Source: Allobosea sp. Root483D1 (GTDB taxonomy: Bacteria; Pseudomonadota; Alphaproteobacteria; Rhizobiales; Beijerinckiaceae). From it: a stretch of DNA of 64,000 nt. The notes beneath the pieces are model-generated. The model saw only the letters and a program-made list of their open reading frames with translations, ran no database searches and had not been told where the DNA came from. The stretch's first letter is position 1, and each line of letters starts with the position of its first letter. Position numbers and translations under genes: made by a program. The DNA lies in contig NZ_LMJW01000004.1 in assembly GCF_001429505.1 (NCBI RefSeq), forward strand, positions 60,531-124,530, in the 5' to 3' direction. Positions 36,146 through 45,576 of this stretch are shown here, piece by piece.

Positions 36146-37441
36146 TCACTCGGCTTCCGCTTCGGCCAGGACGATGCGCCTCTCGGTCGCCGCGCGGCCG
36201 AGCTGGTCCATGGCGAAGCGGTAGGCGCCGATCCCGCCGGAATCGATGTCGCCGCGCGCATAGTTTGCCAGCACGCCGGCGAGGATGGCGTCAGCCTCGC
36301 GCTCCATCGCTGCGAGCTCCGGCTCATCGGCGGCGGTCCGCATGCCGCCGAGCAGGACGACGAGACGGCTCAGATCCGCCATCGCCCGCTTGCGTCGCGT
36401 CGCGCTCTCGACACCGAACAGGCCGGCCGCGCCGGAACCGACCAGCGAGAGCGCCATCACACCGAGATAGAACCAGTCGCCATAGCGCTCGAAGAAGGTC
36501 TCTTGCTCGCCATCGATGAAGGCGGCGGCGCCGGGATGTACCGCGAGCGGCGCGTCCTTGTCGGTCTCGGGTGTCTCCAGCCCCTGGATCGCCGGCAATT
36601 CCGCGGCGAGCGTGACGCGCAGCGACAGAATCGCGCCGACGAGCTCACCGACCCGGGCACCGTCGAGGGACTGCGCCGCCATCAGCCGCGAGGTGATCGA
36701 AATCGTCGGCAGGTTCTCGGCCGGGAGCGGCGGGTCGCCGCCAAGCGCGCCGCGGACGATCTCGCCGCTCTCGATCGCGCGATTGCGGGCGGCGAGCGCG
36801 TCGGCCTCGCGGATCGGGATGATGGTCGGATGCTCGCCGAAAGCCCGGTGCAGCCGAGAGCTCACCTCGGTGACGACCCGGGCATTCAGTGCATTGACGG
36901 CGAAGAGCGCGTCGATATGGCCATCTGCGATGGTGGTCGAGACGTCCTCCGGCCAGAGCGGGACGACCGTCACCTCCTCCGGCCGCACTTCATATTGCGA
37001 GAGCACGAGCTTTAGCAGGTCGAGATTGCCGGCGGGGGTCTGCACCACGCCGATGCGCTTGCCGCGTAGCCCGGAGATGCGGTCGGTGCCCAAATCCTTG
37101 GAACCGATGAAGAAGGGGAAGGAGCGGCGGGTGATCAGCGCGGTATCGGCCTTGGCCGGCAGGGCGATGTCGGGACGGACGATGGCGAGATCGACCTTGC
37201 CGTCATCGATCCGCTTCGCGCTCTCGGCCGAGCCCTCGGTCAGGACAAGCCGCAGCCGCACCGGCTTCTTCTCGCGGCTGAGGCCCTGGACGAGGGCGGC
37301 GGCGAGCCGGGCATCCTCCGAGCCGAGCGGGCCGACAGCGAGCTTCAGCGTCCTGGGTTGACTCCACATGTAGACGCCGAGCGAGACGAGGCCGGCCATC
37401 AGCAGGAACGCCGCCAGGCCTGCAAAGAAACGTCGCCCCAT
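36146..37441 (-). CDS. TAXI-family TRAP transporter solute-binding protein, membrane-anchored
   Basis: A 431-aa TAXI-type binding protein. An N-terminal membrane segment ([20 protein letters not shown]) is followed by [46 protein letters not shown] and a second hydrophobic segment near 325-345 before a cytoplasmic helical tail. No TRAP permease (DctQM) gene adjoins it, so it may sense solute rather than transport it. Stands alone, divergent from trpF. Confidence 0.88.
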   Translation of the reverse strand: MGRRFFAGLAAFLLMAGLVSLGVYMWSQPRTLKLAVGPLGSEDARLAAALVQGLSREKKPVRLRLVLTEGSAESAKRIDDGKVDLAIVRPDIALPAKADTALITRRSFPFFIGSKDLGTDRISGLRGKRIGVVQTPAGNLDLLKLVLSQYEVRPEEVTVVPLWPEDVSTTIADGHIDALFAVNALNARVVTEVSSRLHRAFGEHPTIIPIREADALAARNRAIESGEIVRGALGGDPPLPAENLPTISITSRLMAAQSLDGARVGELVGAILSLRVTLAAELPAIQGLETPETDKDAPLAVHPGAAAFIDGEQETFFERYGDWFYLGVMALSLVGSGAAGLFGVESATRRKRAMADLSRLVVLLGGMRTAADEPELAAMEREADAILAGVLANYARGDIDSGGIGAYRFAMDQLGRAATERRIVLAEAEAE

Positions 37442-37529
37442 TCGTCGTCCACTCTCGCCGCGCGTTACCGATTTCGACCGACATCATGTCACGAGTGCGG
37501 CGGGAAGGGCTATGTGCTAGAGCGCCCGC

Positions 37530-38213
37530 ATGACACGCGACGACGCCTTTCCCATCAAGATCTGCGGCCTCTCGACTCCCGAGACGCTGGAAGCGGCGCT
37601 CGCCGCCGGCGCCGACATGATCGGCCTCAACTTCCATCCGAAAAGCCCGCGCTACGTCACGCCCGAGCGCGCGGTCGAGCTCGCCGCCCAGGCTCGCGGC
37701 CGGACCGGGATCGTCGCGCTGGTCGTCGACTACGCGCCGCAGCAGGCGGCCGAGCTCGCGAAGATTGTAAAGCCGGACTGGCTCCAGCTGCATGGCAAGG
37801 AGACGCCGGAGCAGGCCGCCGCGATCAAGGCCGCGACCGGCCTGCCGGTGATGAAGGCGCTCGGCGTCGCGACAGCCGCCGATCTGGATCAGGTCGCGCT
37901 CTATCACGGCATCGCCGATCGCATCCTGCTCGACGCCAAGCCGCCGAAGGACGCCGCCTATCCCGGCGGGCACGGCAGGCCGTTCGACTGGGGTCTGCTC
38001 GCCGGTCTCGACCCGGCTTTCCGCTTCATGCTATCGGGCGGGCTCGATCCGGCGAATGTCGCGGAGGCCATCCGCATCGCCAGGCCGGCCGGTGTCGACG
38101 TCTCCTCCGGGGTCGAAAGCGCACCCGGTATCAAGGATGTCGCGCGGATCGCGGACTTCGTCAGGGCCGCCCGCTCGGCGGCAGAAGAATTGAAGAAGGT
38201 AGGCCAGGCATGA
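37530..38213 (+). CDS. trpF: Phosphoribosylanthranilate isomerase
   Basis: A 227-aa TIM barrel catalysing the Amadori rearrangement of N-(5-phosphoribosyl)anthranilate in tryptophan synthesis. Landmarks: [27 protein letters not shown] with catalytic Cys, [18 protein letters not shown] and [14 protein letters not shown] with [15 protein letters not shown]. The stop overlaps trpB (ATGA). Confidence 0.96.
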   Translation: MTRDDAFPIKICGLSTPETLEAALAAGADMIGLNFHPKSPRYVTPERAVELAAQARGRTGIVALVVDYAPQQAAELAKIVKPDWLQLHGKETPEQAAAIKAATGLPVMKALGVATAADLDQVALYHGIADRILLDAKPPKDAAYPGGHGRPFDWGLLAGLDPAFRFMLSGGLDPANVAEAIRIARPAGVDVSSGVESAPGIKDVARIADFVRAARSAAEELKKVGQA

Positions 38214-39427
38214 ACGCGCCGCACGCACCGAACAGCTTCCGCAACGGCCCGGACGAGAACGGTCGCTTCGGCCAGTTCGGCGGCCGCTTTGTCGCCGAGA
38301 CGCTGATGCCGCTGATCCTGGAGCTGGAGCAGGCCTATAACGCCGCCAAGGTCGATCCGGCCTATCATGCCGAGACCGCCTACGGGCTGAAGCATTATGT
38401 CGGCCGGCCCTCGCCGCTGTATTTCGCCGAGCGCCTGACCGAACATTTCGGCGGCGCCAAGGTCTACCTCAAGCGCGAGGAACTGAACCACACCGGCTCG
38501 CACAAGGTGAACAATGTGCTCGGCCAGATTCTGCTCGCCCGGCGTATGGGCAAGAAGCGGATCATCGCCGAGACCGGCGCCGGCCAACACGGCGTCGCGA
38601 CCGCGACGCTCTGCGCTCGCTACGGCCTCGAATGCATCGTCTACATGGGCGCGGTCGACGTCGCCCGGCAGGCGCCGAACGTCTTCCGCATGCAGATGCT
38701 CGGCGCGACCGTCGTGCCGGTCGAATCCGGCACCAAGACGCTGAAGGACGCGATGAACGAGGCGCTGCGCGACTGGGTGACCAATGTCGCGTCGACCTTC
38801 TACTGCATCGGCACGGTCGCCGGCCCCCATCCCTATCCGGCGATGGTGCGCGACTTCCAGTGCGTTATCGGCAACGAGACCCGCGTGCAGATGCAGGAGC
38901 TCGAAGGCCGCCTGCCGGATTCGCTCGTCGCCTGCATCGGCGGGGGCTCGAACGCGATGGGGCTGTTCCATCCCTTCCTCGACGACAAGAGCGTCGAGAT
39001 CTACGGCGTCGAGGCCGCCGGCCACGGCATCCCGTCCGGCCTGCACGCGGCCTCGCTGACCGGCGGGCGCCCCGGCGTGCTGCACGGCAACCGCACCTAT
39101 CTCCTGATGAACGAGGACGGGCAGATAAACGATGCCCATTCGATCTCGGCCGGGCTCGACTATCCCGGCATCGGCCCGGAGCATTCCTGGCTGCACGATA
39201 TCGGCCGGGCCACCTATCTCTCGGCTACCGACGAGGAGGCGCTTGAAGCCTTCCAGCTGATCTCCAAGCTCGAAGGCATCATCCCGGCGCTGGAATCGGC
39301 GCATGCGCTAGCCAGGGTCGCGGAGCTCGCCGCGAAGAAGCCGAAGGACCATCTGATGGTCGTCAACCTCTCCGGCCGCGGCGACAAGGACATCCCGCAG
39401 GTCGCGGAGATTCTGGCGGGGCGGTGA
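38210..39427 (+). CDS. trpB: Tryptophan synthase beta subunit
   Basis: A 405-aa PLP enzyme joining indole and serine. PLP lysine Lys99 in [21 protein letters not shown]; and the phosphate-binding GGGSNAMG. Start [10 protein letters not shown] at 38210 overlaps the trpF stop; a longer frame beginning at 37358 runs over trpF. trpA is not next: it lies at 44683 on the other strand. Confidence 0.97.
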   Translation: MNAPHAPNSFRNGPDENGRFGQFGGRFVAETLMPLILELEQAYNAAKVDPAYHAETAYGLKHYVGRPSPLYFAERLTEHFGGAKVYLKREELNHTGSHKVNNVLGQILLARRMGKKRIIAETGAGQHGVATATLCARYGLECIVYMGAVDVARQAPNVFRMQMLGATVVPVESGTKTLKDAMNEALRDWVTNVASTFYCIGTVAGPHPYPAMVRDFQCVIGNETRVQMQELEGRLPDSLVACIGGGSNAMGLFHPFLDDKSVEIYGVEAAGHGIPSGLHAASLTGGRPGVLHGNRTYLLMNEDGQINDAHSISAGLDYPGIGPEHSWLHDIGRATYLSATDEEALEAFQLISKLEGIIPALESAHALARVAELAAKKPKDHLMVVNLSGRGDKDIPQVAEILAGR

Positions 39428-39429
39428 CC

Positions 39430-39532
39430 TAGAGCATTTTCGAGCGAAGTGGACACCGGTTCGCATAAAGAAAATGCGATAAAACAAAGACCTAGAGCAT
39501 TTCCGCGATTCGGAGAAACGCGGAAATGCTCT
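39430..39532. repeat. Rhizobial-type intergenic repeat with two hairpins
   Basis: Two tandem parts, each starting with AGAGCATTT. The first folds through GCATTTTC/GAAAATGC (39434-39441, 39470-39477). The second is a perfect 14-bp hairpin AGAGCATTTCCGCG/CGCGGAAATGCTCT (39494-39507, 39519-39532). It lies immediately after trpB, at one edge of the apparent inversion. Confidence 0.85.
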
Positions 39533-39625
39533 GGATCGTCCTGATGCTGCCCCAATAGGTTGCGCATGGTGCGCGCCGCAGAAGCGGCGCTTGCTTCTGC
39601 GGACTATTCCCAGCGAAGGACGATC

Positions 39626-40363
39626 ATGTCGAAGACGAAGAAGGCCCTCATCATCGCCGCGCTCGCGGTGCTCGCCGCTCCCGTGCACGCTCAGACCTCC
39701 GGCCCGCTCGCGCCGGCGGAAGGCATCGTGATCCAGACCACTGGCGAAGTCAGGGTGAAGCCCGACCTCGCCACCGTCCATGCCGGCGTGGTCAGCGAGG
39801 GCAAGACCGCGGCCGAAGCACTGTCGAAGAACACCCCGGCACTGGCCAAGCTGATCGAGGCGGTGAAGGCCGCCGGCGTCGCCCAGGGCGATCTCTCGAC
39901 CTCGCAGATCGCGCTATCGCCGCGGATGACGCAGCCTTCGGCCTCGTCCTCGCCTCAGGCGCGCGCACCGAAGATCGACGGCTATGAGGCCCGCACCGGC
40001 ATCACCGTGATCGTCCGCGACCTCGCCAAGGCCGGCCCGCTGATCGACGCCCTCGTCGCTGCCGGCGCCAACGACATGTCCGGCATCAGCTTCGGCCTCG
40101 CCGACGAGGACAAGGCCAAGGACCAGGCCCGCGACAAGGCGGCGGAAGCGGCGCGCGGCCGGGCCGAGATCTATGCCAAGCGCCTCGGCGTCAAGGTCGG
40201 CGAGCTCGTCTCGATCGTCGAGGCGGAGGCCGAGCCGCCGGTACGGCCCATGGCCGATGCGCGGGCCTATCGCATGGCGGCAGGCGCCGCGCCGATCCAG
40301 GTCGAGCCGGGCGAGGTCACCGTCAGCGCCGCGTTGCGTACGGTCTGGCGGATCGAGAGGTAG
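39626..40363 (+). CDS. SIMPL-domain (DUF541) periplasmic protein
   Basis: A 245-aa exported protein with signal peptide MSKTKKALIIAALAVLAAPVHAQ. Mature SIMPL/Oxidative-stress-defence fold: IVIQTTGEVRVKPDLATVHAGV, AIALSP-type repeats, and AEAARGRAEIYAKRLGVKVGELVSIVE. AAGGA upstream supports 39626. Relatives such as BP26/OMP28 form periplasmic channels or rings; exact role unknown. Converges on the aldo/keto reductase gene. Confidence 0.88.
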   Translation: MSKTKKALIIAALAVLAAPVHAQTSGPLAPAEGIVIQTTGEVRVKPDLATVHAGVVSEGKTAAEALSKNTPALAKLIEAVKAAGVAQGDLSTSQIALSPRMTQPSASSSPQARAPKIDGYEARTGITVIVRDLAKAGPLIDALVAAGANDMSGISFGLADEDKAKDQARDKAAEAARGRAEIYAKRLGVKVGELVSIVEAEAEPPVRPMADARAYRMAAGAAPIQVEPGEVTVSAALRTVWRIER

Positions 40364-40369
40364 GTTTCT

Positions 40370-41212
40370 CTACAGCATCGGCAGCCCGCGCGGTTTTGGA
40401 CCGCGCGGGAAGGCGGCGTCGAGCTTGGCGATGTCCGCATCGCCGAGTTCAAGCTTCAGCGCGCCGGCATTGTCCTGCGCATGGCGTGCCTTGGCCGCCT
40501 TCGGAATCGCGAAGACGCTGGGATTGCGCGTCAGGAACGCCAGCGCGACCTGGCGCGGGCTCACGCCATGGGCCGCGGCGATCTCGGCCAGCACCTTGCC
40601 CGGCGGCGACCCAGCTTCCGGAAAGTCGTCCTGCCCGAACGGGCTGTAGGCTGTGACGGCGACGCCGTTGCGCTCGCACCAGGGGATCACCGCATGCTCG
40701 ATCGCCCGTTCGCGCAGGTGGTAGAGCACCTGATTGCAGGCGATCCTGCCGGGCCCGGCGACGCGCAGCGCCTCGTCGAGATCGCCGACGTCGAAATTGC
40801 TGACGCCCCAGGACAGGATCTTGCCCTCGGCCCTGAGCTCCTCGAACGCTGCGAAGGTCTCCGCCAGCGGGTATGAACCGCGCCAGTGCAGCAAATAGCA
40901 GTCGAGCCGGTCGGTTCCGAGCCGGCGCAGCGACTGCTCGCAGGCCTTGCGCGTGCCGGCCTTCGAGGCATTGTGCGGCAGCACCTTCGAGACCAGGAAG
41001 ACCTCGTCACGCCGCCCGGCGATCGCCTCGCCGGTGATCTCCTCGGCGAGGCCATCGCCGTACATCTCAGCCGTGTCGATATGGGAGAGTCCGAGATCGA
41101 GCCCACTGCGCAGCGCCGCGATCGCGTCGCCCCGCGTTGCCCGCTCGATGTTCCAGGTGCCCTGGCCGATCCGCGACACCGCGGGACCGCCCTTGCCGAA
41201 AGCCTGCGTCAT
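40370..41212 (-). CDS. Aldo/keto reductase
   Basis: A 280-aa reductase. HIDTAEMYGDG (catalytic Asp, Tyr), FLVSKVLPHNAS (Lys), CYLLHWRGSYPL (His), then WGVSNFDV and the C-terminal IPKAAKARHAQDN for NADPH. Start at 41212 (MTQAFG) has AGGA 8 bp upstream; the longer frame to 41392 invades the lipoprotein gene. Downstream of, and co-directional with, the broken lipoprotein gene. Confidence 0.92.
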   Translation of the reverse strand: MTQAFGKGGPAVSRIGQGTWNIERATRGDAIAALRSGLDLGLSHIDTAEMYGDGLAEEITGEAIAGRRDEVFLVSKVLPHNASKAGTRKACEQSLRRLGTDRLDCYLLHWRGSYPLAETFAAFEELRAEGKILSWGVSNFDVGDLDEALRVAGPGRIACNQVLYHLRERAIEHAVIPWCERNGVAVTAYSPFGQDDFPEAGSPPGKVLAEIAAAHGVSPRQVALAFLTRNPSVFAIPKAAKARHAQDNAGALKLELGDADIAKLDAAFPRGPKPRGLPML

Positions 41213-41229
41213 TGCTGTCGTCCTGTCGT

Positions 41230-41642
41230 TCAGCGGACATCGACCTCGTAGCGGCCATGGCGGACCTCGCCGTCGGAAAGCGGATGCGCACCGAAAAGCC
41301 GTCGCGACCGCGATAAGCGGGGTGGGAGGTGTATTCGAAGGCGAGCGCGTTGCCGACCCTGCCATCGCAATGCTCGTAGGGGCCGGGGCCATAGACCGCC
41401 TTGGCCTTGCGCGTCAGCATCCTGACCGTGCCATGCCGTGGCTTCTGCGTCAGCACGGCGGTCGGCCGCTTCACCTGGCGGCAACGCGTGTCCATGGTCA
41501 TGTAGGTCTGCTGCATGAAGGTCGCCTCGCCGGCGACGGCGCGGTCGATGCCGTCGACGGTAGTGTCGCCCGAGGTCACGCAGCCACCGAGCGCACTGCA
41601 GAGCAGGATGAGCCCGAGCGTCGTCAGTCCGGGGATTGGCAT
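41230..41642 (-). pseudogene. Small lipoprotein gene with an apparent one-base frameshift
   Basis: Begins as a lipoprotein, MPIPGLTTLGLILLCSALGGC (lipobox LGGC, Cys21). The frame is convincing to RIRFP; then, at the GG pair 41275-41276, it shifts. Reading the minus-strand next frame gives DGEVRHGRYEVDVR and a stop at 41230, a natural ending just before the aldo/keto reductase start. In the unshifted frame translation runs on to 41067 through that gene. One base appears to be missing; this could be a true mutation or a sequencing error. An original product of about 137 aa is inferred; family unknown. Confidence 0.65.
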
Positions 41643-41669
41643 GGCGCTCCTTGTCGCTGGGCGCTTGCA

Positions 41670-41693
41670 GAATGTAGCAACATATCTACATTC
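41670..41693. promoter_or_regulatory. Operator of the Phd/PIN module at 41717
   Basis: Inverted repeat GAATGTAG-N8-CTACATTC, 23 bp upstream of the antitoxin start. It contains ATGTAG-N8-CTACAT, the same spacing as the operator at 47741. Confidence 0.75.
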
Positions 41694-41716
41694 GAGGTTG
41701 TGACAGGAGTTTGCCG

Positions 41717-41974
41717 ATGCCGATGACCTTGTCCAGCCGCGAATTCAACCAGGATGTCGGACGCGCCAAGAGGGCCGCCCAGCAAGGGCCCGTCTTCATC
41801 ACAGATCGCGGCCAGCCTTCGCATGTCCTGCTGACGATCAACGAGTATCGAAAACTCACGGGTAAAGGCCTCAGCCTGGCGGAGGCGGTTGGCGATCCCG
41901 ACAGCGCGGATTTCGAGTTCGACCCGCCGAGAATGAGCGACAAGATCGGCTTCAAGCCGATCGAATTCGACTGA
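41717..41974 (+). CDS. Phd/YefM-family antitoxin
   Basis: An 85-aa antitoxin: TLSSREFNQDVGRAKRAAQQGPVFITDRGQPSHVLLTINEYRKL is the Phd/YefM DNA-binding fold, and the acidic C-terminus would bind the toxin. AGGAG lies 8 bp before the ATG at 41717; a TTG at 41711 and an ATG at 41723 are alternatives. The stop overlaps the toxin start as TGATG. Confidence 0.88.
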   Translation: MPMTLSSREFNQDVGRAKRAAQQGPVFITDRGQPSHVLLTINEYRKLTGKGLSLAEAVGDPDSADFEFDPPRMSDKIGFKPIEFD

Positions 41975-42393
41975 TGTATCTGCTCGACACCAATGTGCTG
42001 TCGGAGATTCGCCGCATGCACCGGGCGGATCAGGCCGTCTGGGCCTGGTCACAGGCGGTTCCCGCCGACCTCCTCTATATTTCCGCTGTGACCGTCCTCG
42101 AGATCGAGCAGGGAGTCCTTCGCGTTGAACGTCGCGATCCGCAACAGGCGCATCTCTTCGCAAACTGGCTGCACAAACGCATCCTCCCGCAGTTCGAAGG
42201 CCGCGTTCTGGCGTTCGACACGGCAGTAGCCTTGCGTTGCGCCGCGCTGCACGTTCCCGATCCGCGCCCCGAGCGCGATGCGATGATCGCAGCGACGGCT
42301 CTGGTGCATTCACTGACGGTGGTGACGCGCAATAAGAGGGATTTCGCGTCTTGCGGCGTCCCCACGCTCAACCCTTGGCTCAAACCAGATTGA
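41974..42393 (+). CDS. PIN-domain toxin (VapC/FitB-like)
   Basis: A 139-aa PIN-domain RNase. Acidic residues: Asp5 in MYLLDTNVLSEIR, Glu in SAVTVLEIEQGV, Asp in PERDAMIAATAL and Asp in TRNKRDF. The ending FASCGVPTLNPW is characteristic of FitB-like proteins. Ends right against the convergent folC stop. Confidence 0.9.
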   Translation: MYLLDTNVLSEIRRMHRADQAVWAWSQAVPADLLYISAVTVLEIEQGVLRVERRDPQQAHLFANWLHKRILPQFEGRVLAFDTAVALRCAALHVPDPRPERDAMIAATALVHSLTVVTRNKRDFASCGVPTLNPWLKPD

Positions 42394-43716
42394 TCAAACC
42401 GGCGGCGTGCCGTTGGCTGCCAGAACCTCGCCGGCGAGGTAGAGCGAACCGCAGATCAGGATGCGCGGCGGCGCCGGCCAGGTCCGAGATGCGATCTCGC
42501 GCAGCGCCTGCTCGACCGAGCCTGCGACCTCGGCCTTCAGGCCAGCTTCCCGCGCCAGCGTCGCGACGTCCTCGGCCGAGCGCGCCGCGAGCTGGTTCTG
42601 GATCGAGACGGCGAAAAGGCCTTGCGCCAGCCCCTTGAAGTGGCCGAGCGTGGCGCGCGCATCCTTGGTCGCGAGCAGGCCGGCGATCATGACGAGCGGC
42701 GCCGGGTTCTTCTCCTCGAGATCGGCCATGGCCTGGGCGAGCACGCGCCCGCCATCGGGATTATGGCCGCCATCGAGCCAGAGCTCGGCGCCGGCTGGCG
42801 CGAGCTCGGCAAGCCTGCCGCGCGCCAGCCGCTGCAGGCGGGCCGGCCATTCCGCTTCGGTCATGCCGCGCTCGAAGGCGGTTGCCGGCAGCCCGCCATA
42901 GCCGGCGGCGCGCAGGGCTGCGATCGCGGTACCGGCATTGGTGTGCTGGTGGCGCCCGGCGAGACGCGGCAGCGGCAGATCGAGCAGGCCGTCGCCGTCC
43001 TCGTAGACCAGCCGGCCGCTGTCTTCGTGGACGTTGAAGTCCTGCATGCCGACCAGGATCTTGGAGGCACCGACGCGCTCGGCCGCAGCTTCCAGCACGG
43101 CGGTCGGTTCCGGCTCCTGCGGTGCGATCACCGCCGGGGCGCCGCGCTTGAAGATGCCGGCCTTCTCGCCGGCGATCTTGGTGACGGTGTCGCCGAGATA
43201 TTCGGAATGATCGAGCGAGACCGGCGTCACCACCGTGCAGGCCGGGTGGTCGATCACGTTGGTCGCGTCAAAGCGCCCGCCGAGCCCGACCTCGAGCAGC
43301 ACGACATCGGCCTTGTGCTCGGAGAAGAGCAGGAAGGCTGCGGCGTTGGTGATCTCGAAGAAGGTAATGGGATCGCCTGCATTCGCCTTCTCGCAGCGCT
43401 CCAGCGCATCGACCAGCAAGGCTTCGTCGACGAAGCGTCCGCCGCCCGGCCGGCCGAGCCGGATGCGCTCATGGAAGCGCACCAGATGCGGCGATGTGTA
43501 GATATGGACCGAGAGGCCGGCCGCTTCGAGGATCGCCCGCATGAAGGCGATCGTCGAGCCCTTGCCGTTGGTGCCGGCGACATGGATCACCGGCGGCAGC
43601 TTCTTCTGCGGATCGCCCAGCCGTTCGAGCAGGCGCAGGATACGCCCGAGCGAGAGGTCGATCAGCTTGGGATGCAGCGCGAGGAAGCGCGCCAGCAGGA
43701 GGTCGGATGTACTCAT
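42394..43716 (-). CDS. folC: Bifunctional folylpolyglutamate/dihydrofolate synthase
   Basis: A 440-aa Mur-ligase-fold enzyme adding glutamate to (dihydro)folates. P-loop GTNGKGST at residues 48-55; FLLFSEHKADVVLLEVGLGGRFDATNVI; DHSEYLGDTVTKIAGEKAGIFK; and LDGGHNPDGGRVL. Third gene of the trpA-accD-folC block on the minus strand, 34 bp after accD. Confidence 0.95.
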   Translation of the reverse strand: MSTSDLLLARFLALHPKLIDLSLGRILRLLERLGDPQKKLPPVIHVAGTNGKGSTIAFMRAILEAAGLSVHIYTSPHLVRFHERIRLGRPGGGRFVDEALLVDALERCEKANAGDPITFFEITNAAAFLLFSEHKADVVLLEVGLGGRFDATNVIDHPACTVVTPVSLDHSEYLGDTVTKIAGEKAGIFKRGAPAVIAPQEPEPTAVLEAAAERVGASKILVGMQDFNVHEDSGRLVYEDGDGLLDLPLPRLAGRHQHTNAGTAIAALRAAGYGGLPATAFERGMTEAEWPARLQRLARGRLAELAPAGAELWLDGGHNPDGGRVLAQAMADLEEKNPAPLVMIAGLLATKDARATLGHFKGLAQGLFAVSIQNQLAARSAEDVATLAREAGLKAEVAGSVEQALREIASRTWPAPPRILICGSLYLAGEVLAANGTPPV

Positions 43717-43750
43717 CAGGACACCGGCCTCCGGCCGGGGTGGAAAGCGG

Positions 43751-44647
43751 TCAGGCAGCGGCCGGCTGCGGCTCGGGTTCCGGTGCGTTCACGGCCGGGA
43801 GCGGCTGCTTGGTCAGCAGACGGCCGAGCCGCGCCAGCGTCGCCGGAATATCGTGGCGATGCACGACCATGTCGACCATGCCGTGTTCCTTGAGATACTC
43901 GGCGCGCTGGAAACCGTCGGGCAGCTTCTCGCGGATCGTCTGCTCGATCACGCGCGGGCCGGCGAAGCCGATGAGGGCGCCCGGCTCGGCGATGTGGACA
44001 TCGCCCAGCATCGCATAGGACGCGGTGATACCGCCGGTCGTCGGATCGGTGAGCACCACGAAATAGGGCAGTTTCGCTGCCTTCAGGCGCCGCACGGCCA
44101 CAGTCGTGCGCGGCATTTGCATCAGCGACAGGATGCCCTCCTGCATGCGCATGCCGCCGCCGCAGGCGAACACGACCAGAGGCGTCTTCTTCTCCAGCGC
44201 CGTCTCGGCGGCCTTGATGAAGGCCTCACCGGCGGCCATGCCGAGCGAGCCGGCCATGAAGTGGAAGTCCTGCACCGCGACCGTCATCGGCAGGCCTTTG
44301 ACCCGGCCATAGCCGACCTTGATCGAGTCCGTTGCACCAGTCTTGGCGCGGGCGTCCTTGATCCGGTCGCTGTAGCGCTTCTCGTCGCGGAACTTGAGCG
44401 GGTCGGCCACGGCCTCCGGCAGGGCGACATCGATCCATTTGCCTTCGTCGAAGGTCAGCCGCAGCCGGTCCTGCGCGGCGACGCGCATATGGTGGTCGGA
44501 GCCAGGGATGACGAAGCCATTGGCCTCGACATCCTTGTGGAAGACCATCTGTCCGGAATCCGGGCACTTGATCCAGAGATTCTCCGGGGTCTCGCGCTTG
44601 AACAGCGTCTTGATGCGCGGACGGACGACTTCGGAAATCCAGTTCAT
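43751..44647 (-). CDS. accD: Acetyl-CoA carboxylase carboxyltransferase subunit beta
   Basis: A 298-aa carboxyltransferase making malonyl-CoA with AccA. Core [25 protein letters not shown] and [13 protein letters not shown] are typical. The N-terminal zinc ribbon is reduced: the region [31 protein letters not shown] keeps one Cys instead of four. Related alphaproteobacteria share this loss (recalled, not checked). Sits between trpA and folC, 35 bp after trpA. Confidence 0.95.
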   Translation of the reverse strand: MNWISEVVRPRIKTLFKRETPENLWIKCPDSGQMVFHKDVEANGFVIPGSDHHMRVAAQDRLRLTFDEGKWIDVALPEAVADPLKFRDEKRYSDRIKDARAKTGATDSIKVGYGRVKGLPMTVAVQDFHFMAGSLGMAAGEAFIKAAETALEKKTPLVVFACGGGMRMQEGILSLMQMPRTTVAVRRLKAAKLPYFVVLTDPTTGGITASYAMLGDVHIAEPGALIGFAGPRVIEQTIREKLPDGFQRAEYLKEHGMVDMVVHRHDIPATLARLGRLLTKQPLPAVNAPEPEPQPAAA

Positions 44648-44682
44648 CGGATCATCCTTGAATTGCGTAAGCCGCTAACGGC

Positions 44683-45528
44683 TCAGGCTGCCTTGACAAC
44701 CGTGCGGACGCCGGCCGCGAGCTCGGCGACCAGCGAGGTGACAGCCGAAACCGTCTTTTCCGTGGCCTTGCCCTCGGCGTCGAGCGAGAGCCGGACGCGC
44801 TCGACCAGGGCCGAGCCGACGACGACGCCGTCGGCGTCCCTTGCGATCGCGATCGCATCGGCCGGCGTCTTGACGCCGAAGCCGACCGCAACGGGGAGCC
44901 TGGTGTGCTGCTTGATCCGGCCGACCGCTGCGCCGACCGCGTCGTAATTCGCGATCGCCCCGCCGGTCACGCCGGTCATCGAGACATAGTAGACGAAGCC
45001 GGAGGTGTTCTGCAGCACGCGCGGCAGGCGCTTGTCGTCGGTGGTCGGCGTCGCCAGGCGGATGAAACTCACGCCGGCGGCGAGCGCCGGCAGGCAGAGC
45101 TCCGCGTCTTCCTCGGGAGGCAGGTCGACGACGATCAGTCCATCGATTCCGGCGCTGCGGGCGTCCTTGAGGAAGGTGTCGACGCCATAGGCCCAGATCG
45201 GGTTGTAATAGCCCATCAGCACGATCGGCGTGTCGTGTCCGGCCTTGCGGAAGGCCGTGACCATGGCGAGCGTCTTGCGCAGCGTCTGCCCGGCCTTGAG
45301 GGCGCGCTGGCCGGCGAGCTGGACCGGGACGCCGTCGGCCATCGGATCGGTGAAGGGCACGCCGAGCTCAATGATGTCAGCGCCGGCTGCCGGCAGGGCG
45401 TTCAGGATCGCGCTGCCGGTGTCGAAATCGGGATCGCCGGCGGTGACATAGGTCACCAGCGCGGCGCGGCCCGCCGTAGCACAGGCGGCAAAGCGGGCTT
45501 CGATGCGGGCTTGTCCGGTCTCGTTCAT
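44683..45528 (-). CDS. trpA: Tryptophan synthase alpha subunit
   Basis: A 281-aa TIM barrel that releases indole from indole-3-glycerol phosphate. [25 protein letters not shown] carries catalytic Glu49-type residue; [22 protein letters not shown] carries the Asp; [10 protein letters not shown] is the phosphate site. Head of the trpA-accD-folC block, facing trpFB instead of following it. Confidence 0.96.
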   Translation of the reverse strand: MNETGQARIEARFAACATAGRAALVTYVTAGDPDFDTGSAILNALPAAGADIIELGVPFTDPMADGVPVQLAGQRALKAGQTLRKTLAMVTAFRKAGHDTPIVLMGYYNPIWAYGVDTFLKDARSAGIDGLIVVDLPPEEDAELCLPALAAGVSFIRLATPTTDDKRLPRVLQNTSGFVYYVSMTGVTGGAIANYDAVGAAVGRIKQHTRLPVAVGFGVKTPADAIAIARDADGVVVGSALVERVRLSLDAEGKATEKTVSAVTSLVAELAAGVRTVVKAA

Positions 45529-45576
45529 GCCGGAGCGGTTAGCATGGCCGCGCCCGGCTGGCGAGAGGGCGTGGGG

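Noticed and set aside
37358..38209. Upstream extension of the trpB frame
   Set aside because: It overlaps trpF in another frame; trpB family homology starts at 38210.
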